Below, piece by piece: positions 32,708 to 46,400 of a stretch of DNA of 64,000 nt. The stretch comes from Liolophura sinensis. Lineage: Eukaryota; Mollusca; Polyplacophora; Chitonida; Chitonidae. The position numbers and the translations under genes are program-made. The stretch covers positions 26,331,608 to 26,395,607 of the forward strand of contig NC_088300.1 in assembly GCF_032854445.1 (NCBI RefSeq). Direction: 5' to 3'. Each line of letters begins with the position of its first letter. Position 1 is the first letter of the stretch. The notes under the pieces were generated by a model that saw only the letters and a list, made by a program, of their open reading frames with translations, had not been told where the DNA came from and did no database searches.

Positions 32708-35700
32708 ATGGATAATCGGCAATGTTTAAGAGTTGCTAGCCTTGGCTTGGTTCTGTTTTTATTCAAGGACATATACTCGAAACGCCCGTGTTCTGTAAGT
32801 GATCAATGCTCGTGTGTGACAAACGGAGACGCCACAGACATGTACTGCGAACTAACAACGTCTTTTTTTGAAATCCACGGCAACTTTACCGCCATTCAGA
32901 CGCTGACTTTAACTTCAGGACCTGGCGTATTCCAAGCTGGGTCGAAGTTCGCATTCTTACAAGTTCGCCATCTCGTCATCACCGGTGTGTCCATTGCTGA
33001 TTTGGACTGTAATATGCTAAAAGGCCTAACGGGTCTAGAATCAGTGACTATACAATATACAAAACTGTCGGCGATACCGAAATGTACTCTGTTACAGGCC
33101 GACAACATCACTTCGCTCAGTCTAAATCATAACTCCATCCAAAAACTGCATAGCCGGGCTTTCTCGGATGTTCCAACTGTTAGGCACTTAAACCTGACAG
33201 GAAACTGTCTTGTCAGACTTCAGAATGACACTTTGAAAGGAATTCAAAAGCTGGAAGTCTTGGACCTCTCAGATAACTGTATTCCCGGGAAATTTAATTC
33301 CACTGTATTTTCCACTCAACAGAACCTTAAATGGCTAAGCCTTGCAAAAAACAAGATTTCAGCGATACCTGAAGACCTATGGAGATACCTACCACAGCTA
33401 GAATTTGTAGATCTGAGCGAAAATGAACTATTTCATTTCGACAGCATGTTATTTTATCCCCAAAGCACTTTTGTTATCAACTTATCCAAAAATATGTTAC
33501 AAAGTCTTCGTAATCTTCGAGTGGAATTCCAACGTCAACACAATGGATTTGCCAATTTGGCTTTATACGTGGATGCTTCTGGAAACAGTCTGACGCAGTT
33601 TGACGGTGTGGGTGTTGATGGACCTCAACAATGTGAACTCCATGTGGACATTAAAGCTGACGATAATGAAATTCCTGTGTTTGACTGGGACCCAGTGATT
33701 GGAACAGCCTGTGGGGACAACATACAGCTTCATCTTTCCATGGCCCGTAACAAGTTTGCTCAGTTTCCTCCTTGTCATTTGTCCCTTCTACACAGATTCC
33801 ATTTCCAGCTGTTAAATATGTCGGGTAACTCCATAGGGGGAAAGGTGAACCAATTATGTGGGGCTTCTGAGGTAAAAACGCTTGACTTGTCCAACAACAA
33901 GCTTTCTGAAATTGGCAAAATTGTTTCACTAGGTGGAAAATTGGAAAATCTAATGCTGGCAGGAAATAAAATCGCACACATTGGTGAAAATGACTTCACC
34001 AGTGAGGATATCAAATCAAATTTAAAGTTGATCGATTTGAGAAGAAATTTAATAACTTCCATCACCGAGACTCTGAATCACTGTCCGAAGGTAGTGACTA
34101 TATACTTATCTCATAATCCTTTAGACTGTGAATTAAATGAAACTTACATTGGTGACTACAGTAATCTTTGCGATTTCATGGACACTCTTGACGATGCCAG
34201 ATGCTTATATCCTCCAAATCTACGAGCTATCCAGGTTCGGTGTGCACTGGGAGAAAATTGCTCATCTGCGGATATGGGTCGGTGTTGGAATGATTCGTAT
34301 GTAGAAGCTGATTTAAAAGCCCATCCAAACGATCGCGGCTTGAATCTTCATTGGAATTTAATTGGTCCTGGGCAGGAAAATGTAAGTCAATTCCTAATAT
34401 CGGTGATTCGTCTCAGGGACAATGTCATTGTAACAAATGTATTTGTTCACAGACTTGAGCGGAACCATACTGTCTCAACTTTACATTCCGGTGAACAGTA
34501 TAAGGTGTGTATCACAGTTTTCGTCAACATCGTGACATCAAAAAGATGTGTGGAAACGATTGGGATTACATCCCCGCCACCTCCGGAGAACATTCAGCAG
34601 TGGATAATTGTGACTATTGTTGTGTTGGGGACAATTATCGTAATCCTTGTGGTTGTACTAAGTTTTTATGCGATACACCGCTGTTTAAAATCTCGACAAA
34701 TGAGTAGGAATCAAACGAATCCAAAAGAACTGGCACTGGTTGCGCCCCGAAATCAAATCACGGACAAAGACTCTGTCTATGAAGACGAACCTCAAGCCCA
34801 TGTAGCATCTCGAGGATACACTGAAGGACCTAGCTGGCAGACAGTACCACCTCAGCGCTCGTCCCTGGATATTCATGAAAGAGAACAAAACAAAACGGAA
34901 CAAAATGACACCCTGAAAACAGGAACGAAAACAAATTCGCCGATACCGCGCGCTGCCCACGTTAAACTTGGTGAGGATGATGATGATATTTGTAGAGACC
35001 AGTCCTCATTATGTGATCAACCTGCCAGCATTTTTAACGAAGCTGAAACACTCAGTAAAGACTATTCCAAGCGTAGCGGTGATACAGTACCTTGCACGGG
35101 AAACAGGCAAGGCTACCTTACTCCAGCTCCCCACCAGAGAACCGCTACAAAGAGCGAGAGTGGCTTAAGAACATGTGAGACCAAGTTACCACAAGGTTTA
35201 CCAGAGAAGGACTGTGAAGTTAAGGCTGATAATCCAAGTAGTCCAACGAGTGGCTCTTCTGAGCCATCCAGTGAGACCAAATCAACATTAAAAGAATCGT
35301 CTAATCAGGGTTTGTATTGTGACATATCTGTCCCATATGCATGCCCAAGTCGTCCTAGGCTTTGTGGCAACAACAAACTGGTCTACCACAATGTGCCAGA
35401 CTCTAATAGTACATTCGTTGCGAACATTAACGGAGATGTGAAATTTGTTAGGGACACTCCTCTGGAGGAACCGCAGAAAAGCTGTGATGGAATATCTGAC
35501 AACTGCTCGCAAGAAGAGCTATCCCGAAATAATCACTGATGATATGCACTTTGGTGTTACTTCTGCTGCTGACCCTTCGGTTGATAAACTGGACAACATT
35601 TGTAATAATGATGACCAAACTTCTGTTATTGACCTTCGGGAGGAGGAATTGGATATCGGGTGTGACCTTACGACTGGTAGTGACTCTCAGATAAAAGAAT

Positions 35701-35999
35701 CGAAGGGCATTTGTGACAGTGTGTCCGTAAAGGCCACTGATAAAATCGTGCCATGCACATTTCCTAGTAATAATGTAGATAAGCCAGATGCATCGGAAAA
35801 TACGAAATTATATGCAGGTTGCTCTCAGGAGCTGGAAACAAACGATTACCAACATGCAACCACTTTCAAGCGCGATGATTTTGATCAAAACTGGAAGTTT
35901 AACATTGAGAATCCTTCATCTGACGAATCCTCCGGTTTCATCAGTGATTCAGTGGACAAATGTTGCTGTGATCAAACATATGCCTCAAGTGAAGCTTAG
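32708..35999 (+). CDS. LRR transmembrane receptor 2, frameshifted tail
   Basis: Tandem paralog of the gene at 23856 with the same plan: signal peptide, Cys N-cap, leucine-rich repeats, Cys C-cap, fibronectin-III-like segment and one membrane span (about 632-654), followed by a long tail without TIR. From about residue 33 to just past the membrane the two proteins differ by only some two dozen residues, apart from one diverged block. The tails are clearly different but alignable (GYTEGPS, VYHNV at Y893, ESSGFISD). The first frame stops at 35537-35539 after 943 residues. An extra base in the CCC at 35523-35525 separates it from a second frame that resumes similarity to copy 1 and ends at 35997-35999. 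With that base ignored the length would be about 1096. It may be a sequencing slip, a truncating allele or early decay. Confidence 0.85.
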
Positions 36000-36057
36000 G
36001 TTGCCATTCGTATGGCGAGGCTGGTTGTAGAGGCAAAAGAAACATTTAAAAACATTT

Positions 36058-36063
36058 AATAAA
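36058..36063 (+). terminator. Polyadenylation signal of LRR receptor 2
   Basis: AATAAA lies about 60 bases beyond the distal stop codon at 35999, the expected distance for a short 3' UTR. Its position after the distal stop, not the premature one, suits the longer reading frame as the ancestral end. Confidence 0.5.
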
Positions 36064-38869
36064 TAGCTACATTGTGTTAATGCCATTATATTAGAAAATG
36101 TATTTCACGAAATTTTCCCCAGTGTTTAACACTAATACGCGCAGTTAAATATTTGAGTTCAAGGGTAGACATTATACGTTTGCATCAGCGCATGACGTCC
36201 TTATATGACGTCATTTGGGCTTTATTTTCCCAGTATTGTGGCAGTGCATGCTAACAATTTAAGAAAAGTGTAGGTTTCAGGCCATTGAACTTTATGTTAA
36301 TAAAATGGTTTATAGAACACGCCTTAAAACTTGAGATATTTCAGTGCAGGCATTTCCACTATAACAAATCAACAAAGAAAATTATGTTCACATCAGATTT
36401 TGTAATGTTTTATCATGATTGCATACATTTTAAATTTAAAGCTATCATGTAAAATTTGTAATTTTATTCTGCATGTAAAAATACAAACGAAAGACGCAAA
36501 AAATAGAATTCGGTTGTGTACATTGGCAGGTTCACACATCACAACATATCAGAGTACGGTAGCCCTAATATTGGACAAGAGAAACGTTCCACATCTGTCC
36601 TTGCAGAAGCTCCCATATTTTCATAACGTACAAACTTTTATTTTTAATATTTTATAACGCACTAACTCTTTACAACAAGTATACAGTGAGTCTGTATAGA
36701 ATCTTGAAATCGTGAATGTGTAAAGTATGCAAAACCTGAGCACAGTAAATGCAGTACTTTTGAAATACCACCGCTAACATACAGGCCAGCTAAAAAGGCA
36801 GGCAAAAGTGCCATTCCCGACGGAAATGTTTACCAATTTTCTGACGTATAGGCCATGTATATATATTATCGTCACAGCTTTTCTTAACATATTAGAGTAG
36901 AATTTCTAATCTTCGCGGAGATCTTTGTGACTTGTTCTTCATATATATAGAAAGAGAAGTTGGGGAAAATACAACACTATTAACGATTTCATTTCTCTTG
37001 CAACAGATAGAAAATGCGATTTTCTCCAATGTCCGAGCTGCTAAATATGTTCTCCATTTTTAAGACTGAAATTTTGTCAAAATTGTTTTCGAATCAAATT
37101 CTAATAACTGTTTGTTCCGCTTGTTTGGTCATGCCGCATTCCCCAGAGGAGATGTGAAATAGATTATGCATCTTTCCCACAAAACGACCATAAGGGAGAA
37201 ACGGAAGAGTCAAGCTTGTTCGCAAATGTATGTTTAGTTTATATTCAGTTTCTTATATTTAACGCACTGACACAATTTCACTTTTATATTTGTAATTCCT
37301 TTTATACACTGCATGTTATACTTTTATGCACTAATACAGCATGCAGTGTATAATCTTCCCATGCATTCCAAATGGGCTTTCTGATTGGAAAGTTTTGAAT
37401 TCAATAGTATGCAATTTACACAGTCCTGTGGGTATAATATATAAATACAAATTATAGACCGTCTATAACTCCATTTGAATGAGGAAATCTGTGGAATGAC
37501 GACAGGTTTCCTTCAATAATATATATGTATATTTATGTATGTGTGATAAATGTACGGGACTGAATCAGATAATTTCATACCTTATAATCCCATGATGATG
37601 TGTCTTACTTTGTAACTTTACCATGCTAAACATGCATCCCTCTAGAAGGTGAAATTGAAGTATACATCATGATCTTTTAACTAGACTGCATGCTGGCAAC
37701 AATTTTTAAGACAGTGCCTCTCGCGTCAGTTTCATACTGCAATATTGCGTTCCATTTTGTACAACCTAGCTTTTTACCCACGATACATTTAATACCTGGG
37801 ATATACATTGCACAGTCTTGTTTTTACCCCTTTTAATATTGTTTTCAAAATCAAATTTGGCAAAACAGCAACCCCAGTCTTCATGTGATTGCATGCATGC
37901 ATGTGACTTCCCCTATTGAAGCTTTGATTGTTCCCGACTGTGCAGCAAAATAAACATATGGTGCTTGTGTTGGCCAGTTCGAATATCATGTATATATTGT
38001 GTAGTTTGGATATTTAAATAAAACATTTTCATACCTGAAATAGATTATCTCCTACGTTACTTTATCTTACTCATTATGTAAAGGAATTACTTAAAAATGC
38101 AATAAATTAATAACATTTTAGTGAAATTCGGGTGTCTTAGTAATAGAAATAAAGATTTGAGTTTTGCATTAAAATGCAGAAGATATATGCCGGAAAACGA
38201 ACATACGCTCTGTTTAATGACTTGGCCAAATAAATTCATAAAATATTTAATTGAATCACTCTGTCTCTTTTGGGGACTGTATATACGAAAGTGTCTTAAC
38301 TTCTTTAAGACGCACTGAGTTGCGTATTGTGCGAACCTACGCTTGAATAAATTTTAAAGTCCCTTGTATTCATGTCAATTTATCCCGCAGGCGGCGAACA
38401 GAACCCCTTTCTTTGTGCGGACTAAATACACAAATATAACAAATAATAAATATATACAAGTGTACCCAATGCCCGAAAGCCTGTACATCTTATAAAACAT
38501 GGTGCATTTTAATGTAAATAACACCCTTGGTTCGCACCGAATTTGACACAGTATGCATTCAACGCAGACAGCCGACCTCCATTAACATACAGGATCTTAA
38601 CTAGAACACAACTCAGTGACAGGGGTAACATGCACGGGGTGTCGGGGGGGTTTGGTGTTCTTTCCACGGTGAATTCCCTACAAAATTTTAAGGTGTTTTG
38701 AAACCCAAAGTAAACACTTTCTTTCATGGGGAATTTTGACGAACTGAAAAAAATGCGCTAAGAGACCCCCCTTTGTTACGACCAACAATGTAGTAAATAC
38801 CAACAGGGGATCTTACTGTAGAAACCAACCTATATTGTCTCAATTTGAGACGGATAATATTAAAACGAC

Positions 38870-39055
38870 AATTTTGTAACGGCCAAGTTATTCTAACCGG
38901 TTCTGCAGTAAGTTTGGACAGATAATGTCGTAACCCCGTTATTCTAACAAACGATGAGGTAAGTTTGGACCGAGTATGTAATAACGCTGCTATTCTCATC
39001 GATACTGAAGTACGTTGGACCGATTGTGTAGTAACCCTGCTAACCTAATAAATTA
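38870..39055. repeat. Degenerate ~51-bp tandem repeat
   Basis: Three to four diverged units follow the pattern 'taacnnngttattctaacnnn...gagtaagtttggaccgantatgta'. TTCT words recur at 38891, 38942 and 38993, a spacing of 51 bases. The unit sequence is unrelated to the 51-base array at 31.2 kb. It is old and non-coding. Confidence 0.6.
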
Positions 39056-41074
39056 ATCGAGTTATAAACGGGTTCCGGCAATTATATGGTTATCAGTACA
39101 AACATGGGTGCCAACAAAGACCGATTGGACCTGAGCAATGTACTATGGAATGCAAAAAGTGGCAGAAAGGACTAGTTGGTATCAAACGTGTCAAAGCCAT
39201 ATTTTATAGTTCCAACACGTCGACGTTGGATCCGAAGAAAAAAATTATTCCCATCTTGAGAAATAATATTACGAATTTTTTTCTAGACGATGTTAAATGA
39301 TTTTTTATCCAATATATTTATGTTTCATTTTACTTTTTTCCTTAATCTATACACCATGTGACGATCAGCTGCCACGATGTTTTACTGCTACATGTCATGA
39401 TGGTTGTGGGTTGTAAATATACAGGTTTAAACTCAAAGGACAATATAGCACTTGGCTGAAACATATTTCACTTCAAAGCAGGATACTCAAGCTTTCTAAA
39501 AATCATCATACTTTATTATTTCAATAAGATTTCACCGAATATCATGTACAACAAACTGACAGTACTACACAAATGGCTGGTGTGGATCGAGGCAGCTATT
39601 TTAAGAATTTTATCTCGTTAAATACTTTGCTGTCAGATTGCGCGGTCTAAGCTGTAACGTAGCCTTTACCCATTCACTACATGAAGTGACATATGATAAC
39701 ACAGAACTACTGCATAAGACATCATTTTGAGATCGTTTACAACGATTTATTTTCTTGTAGCTGAAGGGCCATTTCAAAAAGTGTTTTGGGGCAGAACGAT
39801 ATCACTTACAAACTACCACAGACATAAAATCAGATTTACACTATTACAAATTATGTCGGACCGTAGCATACCGTCTCGGCCCAAACCGAATTCAACTTTC
39901 CAAATTCATTTTTATCGTTCATTTTCGCATTAAGTCATCAGTTTCTGAATAACAAATATCACAGTCAGTGCAAAATTAGGGATGCCGAAGGGTTATGGGA
40001 CTGTTGACAAGATGAAATCTCTCCAGACAATTCTTAAAATTACTTAAATGTTGAGTGCGATATAATTTTTTTCTCTGAATTTATAACTGAAGAATTTAAA
40101 TTTTGCTCTTTCCTCTTTCTCGCATACAGGGGATTTTTTTCTTTCTTTTATAAAAGACAGTAAAACTATTGATACGCCGTGTTCAAGCCGAGGTGCTTTC
40201 TCTAACGTTCGCGAATACTAGGTCAGCACCGCTTTCATCTTAGAAGCCACCGCTACAAAATCGAAGCATATAATCCAGCGAAAGTGGACTGCCAAGATCA
40301 GCCTCAGTGGTGCCTAGATTTGTTTCAGAACTGAGCATGAATCTAGTTTTGTACAACAATCCTATTGCAATTTTGTACGCATTTGGGCTAATTGGGGTCA
40401 AAATCACCAACACAACCCTTCCGGAGGCTACGACCTGAACCAGGAATACCCCTGCCGTGCATGTAAGGCTATAGGCTATTGAAACGGGTCGCTGGAGTTC
40501 CTTGTTAATTGTATAGTAGGCCTACTGTATTAACAGTTCAAGCAGTGGAAGAAATATTCTCCTAGTATGTCAAATTTCAGAGAAAACTATATTTATCACT
40601 TGGGCCTTCATCGCCGAAGTCCACAACTTTTATCTGCCACAGGTTTTTCCTTAGACTGAAGGTGTGTAAAGACGAAGTTTCTCTAAACTTTTACTGGGTT
40701 GAAAAAAATCTAAAAAAAAAAATAATAATTAATGTCGGTTTAAGATACTTTGAACGGTAGTCTTTCAGTGGTCATAAACATTAGCCACTTGCTGTTTTTC
40801 ATTTTAGTATTGTATATATGCCTATACTGTTGCGAGCAAGCAAACCAATTAAAGCCGGTTACCAAAGATTAACTTGTGAGTTTCCAGCTGAAATATTTTG
40901 TTTTCCTAATATTAGTCCGACTCACACTGCCCCTGACCAACCAAGAACAATACTTGACAAGACAATTTATGGAACAGTTCGACTAATTATTTGATTGATT
41001 TTTTTATTGATTGACTGACTGATTATTCGATTCCGGTGACTAAAAAAAAACCAAGATGCTGAGTCTAATTTGCT

Positions 41075-41190
41075 TTGATTTATTTCATACTCGCCGTACT
41101 CAAGAATATTTCACTTACACGACTGTGGCCAACATTTTAGTAGGAGACAACCGTGCAGAAACCCACAACCATGCGCTGGTTGCTGATATA
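41075..41190 (-). mobile_element. SINE-A fragment
   Basis: It contains 'cgccgtactcaagaatattt', 'cacgactgtggccaacattt' and 'gaaacccacaaccatgcgct' in minus orientation. The head is missing. Confidence 0.65.
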
Positions 41191-41377
41191 TCTTGAAAGT
41201 GAACGATATGGAATAATAAGGATATGATCTTTTTTTCTTCGTAACATCGATCTCATGCTATTAAGTTTCAGTTTTTCTTAATCTACACGGCAACTGAACT
41301 ATAGCAACTGAATAAAGGCAATCGTGAAATGTTTAATGGCTCAACATTTCCCGCCTACACAAGCCGGTTCAAGCTGT

Positions 41378-41495
41378 TTATTTTTTTTTTTTTTTTTTTT
41401 TCATTGGCGCTTTACGTCGTTCTCAACGATATTTCACCAACGCCACGGCGGCCAGCATTATGGTTGGAGGAGACCGGGAAAAGGCCCATGAGGTC
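41378..41495 (-). mobile_element. SINE-A fragment after poly-T
   Basis: Following a T run, it contains 'ggcgctttacgtcgttctca', 'gccacggcggccagcattat' and 'ggttggaggagaccggg'. It is cut off shortly after, with no tRNA head. Confidence 0.65.
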
Positions 41496-42754
41496 GAGAT
41501 TTGCTTTAGGCCTATGTTCTGTTCTTACACAATGATGTAAGAACCGAACTTTGCAGGTTGCATTTCCATTTTCCCCTGACGTCTAACAGTCTTATGTCTA
41601 CTCGTGCGCCTAAGCAATCTATTCCAACTTTAAGTACGGTGTTTGGAAAGAAAACATTTGTGAAATTAAGCACACCCGAAGTGGTCCAAAAAGCCCACCA
41701 TGATATTCAAACATTTGATTGCATATTATTCAGTTACAGAACAAAAATTTAAAAAATAAAAAGGTCGTTTGAGTACGGCGTTCTGCAGTGGTCTATTCAT
41801 TGACACGCATGCAGCTGTTTATTTTTCTTGTCCTTTCTTTCAATTTAAGGACCATAGCTCGTTTACTAGAGAAATAGTATGGCATGTCGGACAGCCATGA
41901 CCTACAAACTCATTTGAACACATTCTATGTTTTCAGGATGAAGAATACAGCGGAAATTCAGTGTTATACCGATAAATAGCATTGACAAATAGAACCAATT
42001 TCTGCATTTTGAGAAACTGGAAGAATTCACAGTAGGCAAGCAACTGTGTATGAAATCTCCTCTTAATGAACGATGGAGGTGATGAAGCCATGGAAGTCTG
42101 CTACTTTTTTAACGAGCATGATCAATTTCTCTATACTGATACAGTTACCCATGACAGTATATAACACAGGGGACATTCTTCAAAAACCACCCCTTAAACA
42201 AAATTTTTATTGTTTTCAACCCTTTTCCATAATAACGAGAACAAATGCAACGTGGACTAGATAAAAAAACTGTTTGAGCATTTTACAAATAGGTATTTGT
42301 GTACATTAATCACAATTAAAAGAATCAAAATGAATAAGGCATGTATACAGTACATCAGCCCAAATCTCAACGCATGTCTTCCTTACACGTATACCCATGC
42401 TTTTTTCTCAAGCGAAATATCATTGTTATATCGAGCGCAAACGCTAGGCTGATAATGATCTGACATAATATACAATACTTAATCCGTTTTCCGGTGATTT
42501 TCAGTAACTTCGTGAAACATCACTATTGACGAATCAATATAGATCTTTTGGCCATTCGCCGCGATAATGCGATATGACTGAAATAATGCTGACGTGGTTT
42601 TAAGCCATACAATCATTCATTCTTTGGGCCAATTCTGATAGATGACAGATGTGACGTCACACATGCGCGTCACCGTAACATCACCAGGCCTCTGACTGGT
42701 TTGAGAACCATATCTCCTGTATTGATACAGATAATAACTGTTGTCAGCCGTTTA

Positions 42755-42905
42755 CATATTCATTTACTTCATTGTTTTACGCCTCACTCTGGTATCTTTC
42801 ACTTAAATACGAGGGTAGCCAGTTTCATGTGCGGAGGAAACCGAAGTGCCTTCGGAAGTGCTCAGGGGTCACGTTTGCATATGATCCGATTTCAATCGGA
42901 CTAAG
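42755..42905 (-). mobile_element. SINE-C type copy (minus)
   Basis: The tail part resembles SINE-A ('tgttttacgcctcactctgg', 'tttcacttaaatacgagg'). The body differs ('agtttcatgtgcggaggaaa', 'ccgaagtgccttcgg'), a body type also seen at 43035, 45296 and 56860. It is a related but separate SINE subfamily. Confidence 0.5.
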
Positions 42906-43034
42906 GTCTTATTTTCTCTTCTAGACATATTCTCTCCTGGAAATAATGCTCCTGTGAATTTCCTTTATTTTGTCAACTTTTTATTCGCCATTTTCCTTGC
43001 TATTTATATCAAAAGCTATTCACTGTTTGATTCA

Positions 43035-43155
43035 CTGGTATTTAACGCTGTATTCAAGACTATTTCACTATACAATGGTTCACAGTTTCATGCGTGGATG
43101 GAACCGGAATGCCTACAAAATAAACCATCAGCCTTTGGCAAGTAACTGATGAGCT
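43035..43155 (-). mobile_element. SINE-C type copy (minus)
   Basis: It contains 'taacgctgtattcaagacta', 'gtttcatgcgtggatggaac' and 'aaaccatcagcctttggcaa', matching the body order of other SINE-C pieces. The head is lost. Confidence 0.5.
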
Positions 43156-43488
43156 TTCCTAAATACGGTGTACACGTTTCTACAAACCTTGCAGGAAATG
43201 TCACACATATTAATTCTAATGATCATATATGCAACCTAATCTAAATTCTTAAGACATATGTACATTTTACGTAATGAAGAAATTCAAAATGTGTATGAAA
43301 GGAACAATCAGATAAGGGTGACTGGGGAATATGTCCAGAAGAGAAAACATTCATGCCCTGAACTACATGTACGTGCATTACAAGAGGAGTGTCCTCAACT
43401 CTGGCAAGAATTCATTATATTGTATACAGCAAAAAGAATCTTGAGCTCACAAAACTGAATCGCCACAAAACATGACCTTGCTACAAAA

Positions 43489-46400
43489 TTAAAGGACAGG
43501 TTGGCAAAAAGATGCCTTACCATTAAGGCACCCAGATACTAAAAGACTATGGACAGGTGAGAATTTAGACGTCACCACAACATGACTGTGACACATATTT
43601 GAGGCAACCTCATACATTTTCACAGGAGCTTCAGGCACGCAGTCACACAGTTCAGCGCAGGAAGGGTTGAAGGCCAGCAATCTCACCCCCCAGCCGAAGG
43701 GGGAGCAGACCAGTCGTCCGTCAGTGCTGAAACACTGTTCCTTAATGAAACCTCTCCCGACGTTTGGTTCTTCCGCGTAGCAGATCAAACGAGGCTGATT
43801 CTCTTGTATGCGGCTTTTGTTCTTCGTTGGTGGTCCATGGTCTAGCTTCCGTTTCCGAGTGGCCTCCCTTGTCCCTCCTGTTAGCCTGAATGTCAGATAC
43901 TCCAAAGCCTGGGCTGCCTCTCTCTCCAATGCTCTTGCAGCATCAGTTCTTTGACCAGAAGGGTCCGGATTGGAGGTACTCGGTCCTGACGATGTGCCGG
44001 AAGCTGGTTCACTAGAATTGCTGTCTGGCTGGACACTCCTGTTAAGAACGAGACGTTCAGGATTCTCCTCTGAAGCGGGTATCCTGATTGTGGCTAGGTC
44101 ACGTTGACCATGGTCAGGGTGATCTGGGTGTCTTTGAGAGGGGCTTGCCCTGAAAAGCTCTTCAAATATCGCCATGTCAATCTGAACCCTACCAGAGTTT
44201 CCCTCTGGACTGTCCTCTACATCTTCCTCACCATCATCTTCTTCAGTTTCCTGCGTATCTGATACAGCTTCCTCACCACTAACGTTGGAAGAAGGCTCAT
44301 CTGAATAGTCTGCATCCTGAACGTCCCCGCCACAAGGGGAAGAGCTAGCATTGAAGCCAACCGGTCTCAGACAGGGACTTATTGCCCATCTCTGGCCCTC
44401 GGAAGATTGTGATGATGTGCGTAACCTCTTTTTTTGAAGTCCATTATCACCAACCTCCCTCGAGGTTGGATCTAGTTTCTGAATGTCGTGGACACATGTG
44501 AACTGCAAATGAACAGGAAAATATTCAAAAGGTTGACTACTTAATACAAATATTTCACTTACACCATTACAGTTTTGACAGTGGAGGAAACCCGAGTGCC
44601 CCGTGTAAAACGTGTGGCCCTGTGACAAGATACTGATGAAAATTTACATTTGTGACCCACAGACTTGTACGAACATAAGATTGTGAAAACAGCCCTTATT
44701 CTCACCAAGACTTTTATGAACAATTAAGGACAGGGAATCTACAAAATTCCTCTCCAAAGTTTGGGGTAATATTCAAAACAGGAAAGTAATTGCATCTGAT
44801 GAAGATCTTATAAAAGACATGTAATGAATACAAACCTTTAAATTGATTGATTAATTAGTGTTCAAAGCTGCCCTCAATACTTTCTAACGTATACAAATGA
44901 GGGTCAGGTGTTTGGTGGAAGATACCGGATTACACACAAGAAACCATCAACATTCGTTTTTTTAGAGGAAACCGGATTACCCAGAGTAAACCATCGACAT
45001 TCGCCAGGTAAATAATAAACCTTCTGGCTTTATGCCGCCGCTGAAACAGTGACAGATAGATTTGAACATGCGACCTCATTGATCAAAGGCCTGATATTTG
45101 CAGCAAACTAGAGCTTTAAATGTTGGAGCTAGTAATAGCTTGCATGATATAAGAGCTTGTCGATAACTACACGCAACTGTCTTAAATCCAACCATTATCT
45201 GATGATCTAAAACCCACCTCTGCCAAGGGTTGTATTGACAATGAGGTGAGTATTTTGTTTTGTCAAAATTCAAATTACTTACAATTCTTTATTTCAGTGT
45301 TGTTTAACGTCATATTTTATACTTGGAAGATAGCAGAGAGTTTCATGGCTGGAGGAAATCGGAGTGCCAGGGTAAAGCACCGAGCTTTGGTATGTGTAAG
45401 TCACTGAGACGAACTTTCCCCATGTGTGACATACAGACAATATATCTTCAACGAATGTTAGACTGCGCAAGCATCATCGATCGTGCACAGTGTCACCAAG
45501 GTCTCACATGCAAGCCGTCAGAATGCCGAAACGTGCCAAGTCCTGTTACATGTTGGTTGAGAGTGACAAACTCTCAAAAAAAAAAAGTGGTTAATACTCA
45601 TCCAGTTTGTTTGTTTCTTTGTTTGCTAATAAGAATAGGGTTTAAATTCGCTTTCAGTAATAATTTCGTCGTATCACGACAATGTCTCCTTGTAGCATAC
45701 AGGTCCTCAATGTATGCATGTATGTATACATTCTTAGGACTTAACATTTTACTTTAACAATTTATGATGACAAGGAGTTATTGCTGAGGTATGTGTACAT
45801 ATACTGTGTGGCAGGGCAAGTTCACGCCCCCTAAGTGCTGCCGCCACTGAAGTGTTCATGCCAAAGTCACTAGACACAGGGCCCAATGCTGACATTTGTT
45901 TACCTAACCCTGAGCACAAAGTGAGGCCAAAGTGGGAGGAAACCAAGCACAAACTGGGGGAAACCTATAACCCTCCGCAGGTTGCTGCAGACCTTCTCAC
46001 ATATGGTTGGAGAGGAAGCCAGTACAAACTGGACTTGAACTCACAGTGACTACATTGGTCAGTCATTGCGCTGCGCTAGTGTGCTAACCACCTTGGCCAT
46101 GGAGGCCCCCACAGAATTGTTTGTCACAGAACTGAAGAGTAAATGATCCGAACATTAGATCAACTCATCAAGTGACATCTTTCATTCATACAGTTCAAAT
46201 CCAGTGATGTGTAAAAAAAATATATAGTCTCATAAAACTTCAGATATATGGTCAGAACGCACAGAAGGTTTAAACAGTTACCTCCCCTGTTTTAACAGAT
46301 TACATAAAGTCTGCCCAGCAGAGAAACCTGTCTGGTATTGAATTTATTCCTGTTCATAAATATCCAATAACCTTTCTATATATTTATTAAACTGTTGTTT

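Larger units (their letters stand above)
36064..43480. other. Gene-poor region
   Basis: I recognise no exon in this stretch. It is AT-rich with many stop codons. It includes a degenerate tandem repeat near 38870-39055, SINE-A pieces at 41075 and 41395, a poly-T run at 41381-41401 and SINE-C type pieces near 42755 and 43035. Confidence 0.5.

Noticed and set aside
36206-36213. CRE palindrome TGACGTCA (also at 19695 and 42652)
   Set aside because: Isolated 8-base matches away from any promoter I can define; chance is likely in 64 kb.
45323-45757. 144-codon open frame
   Set aside because: It begins in SINE-C sequence within a DCAF10 intron; no domain.
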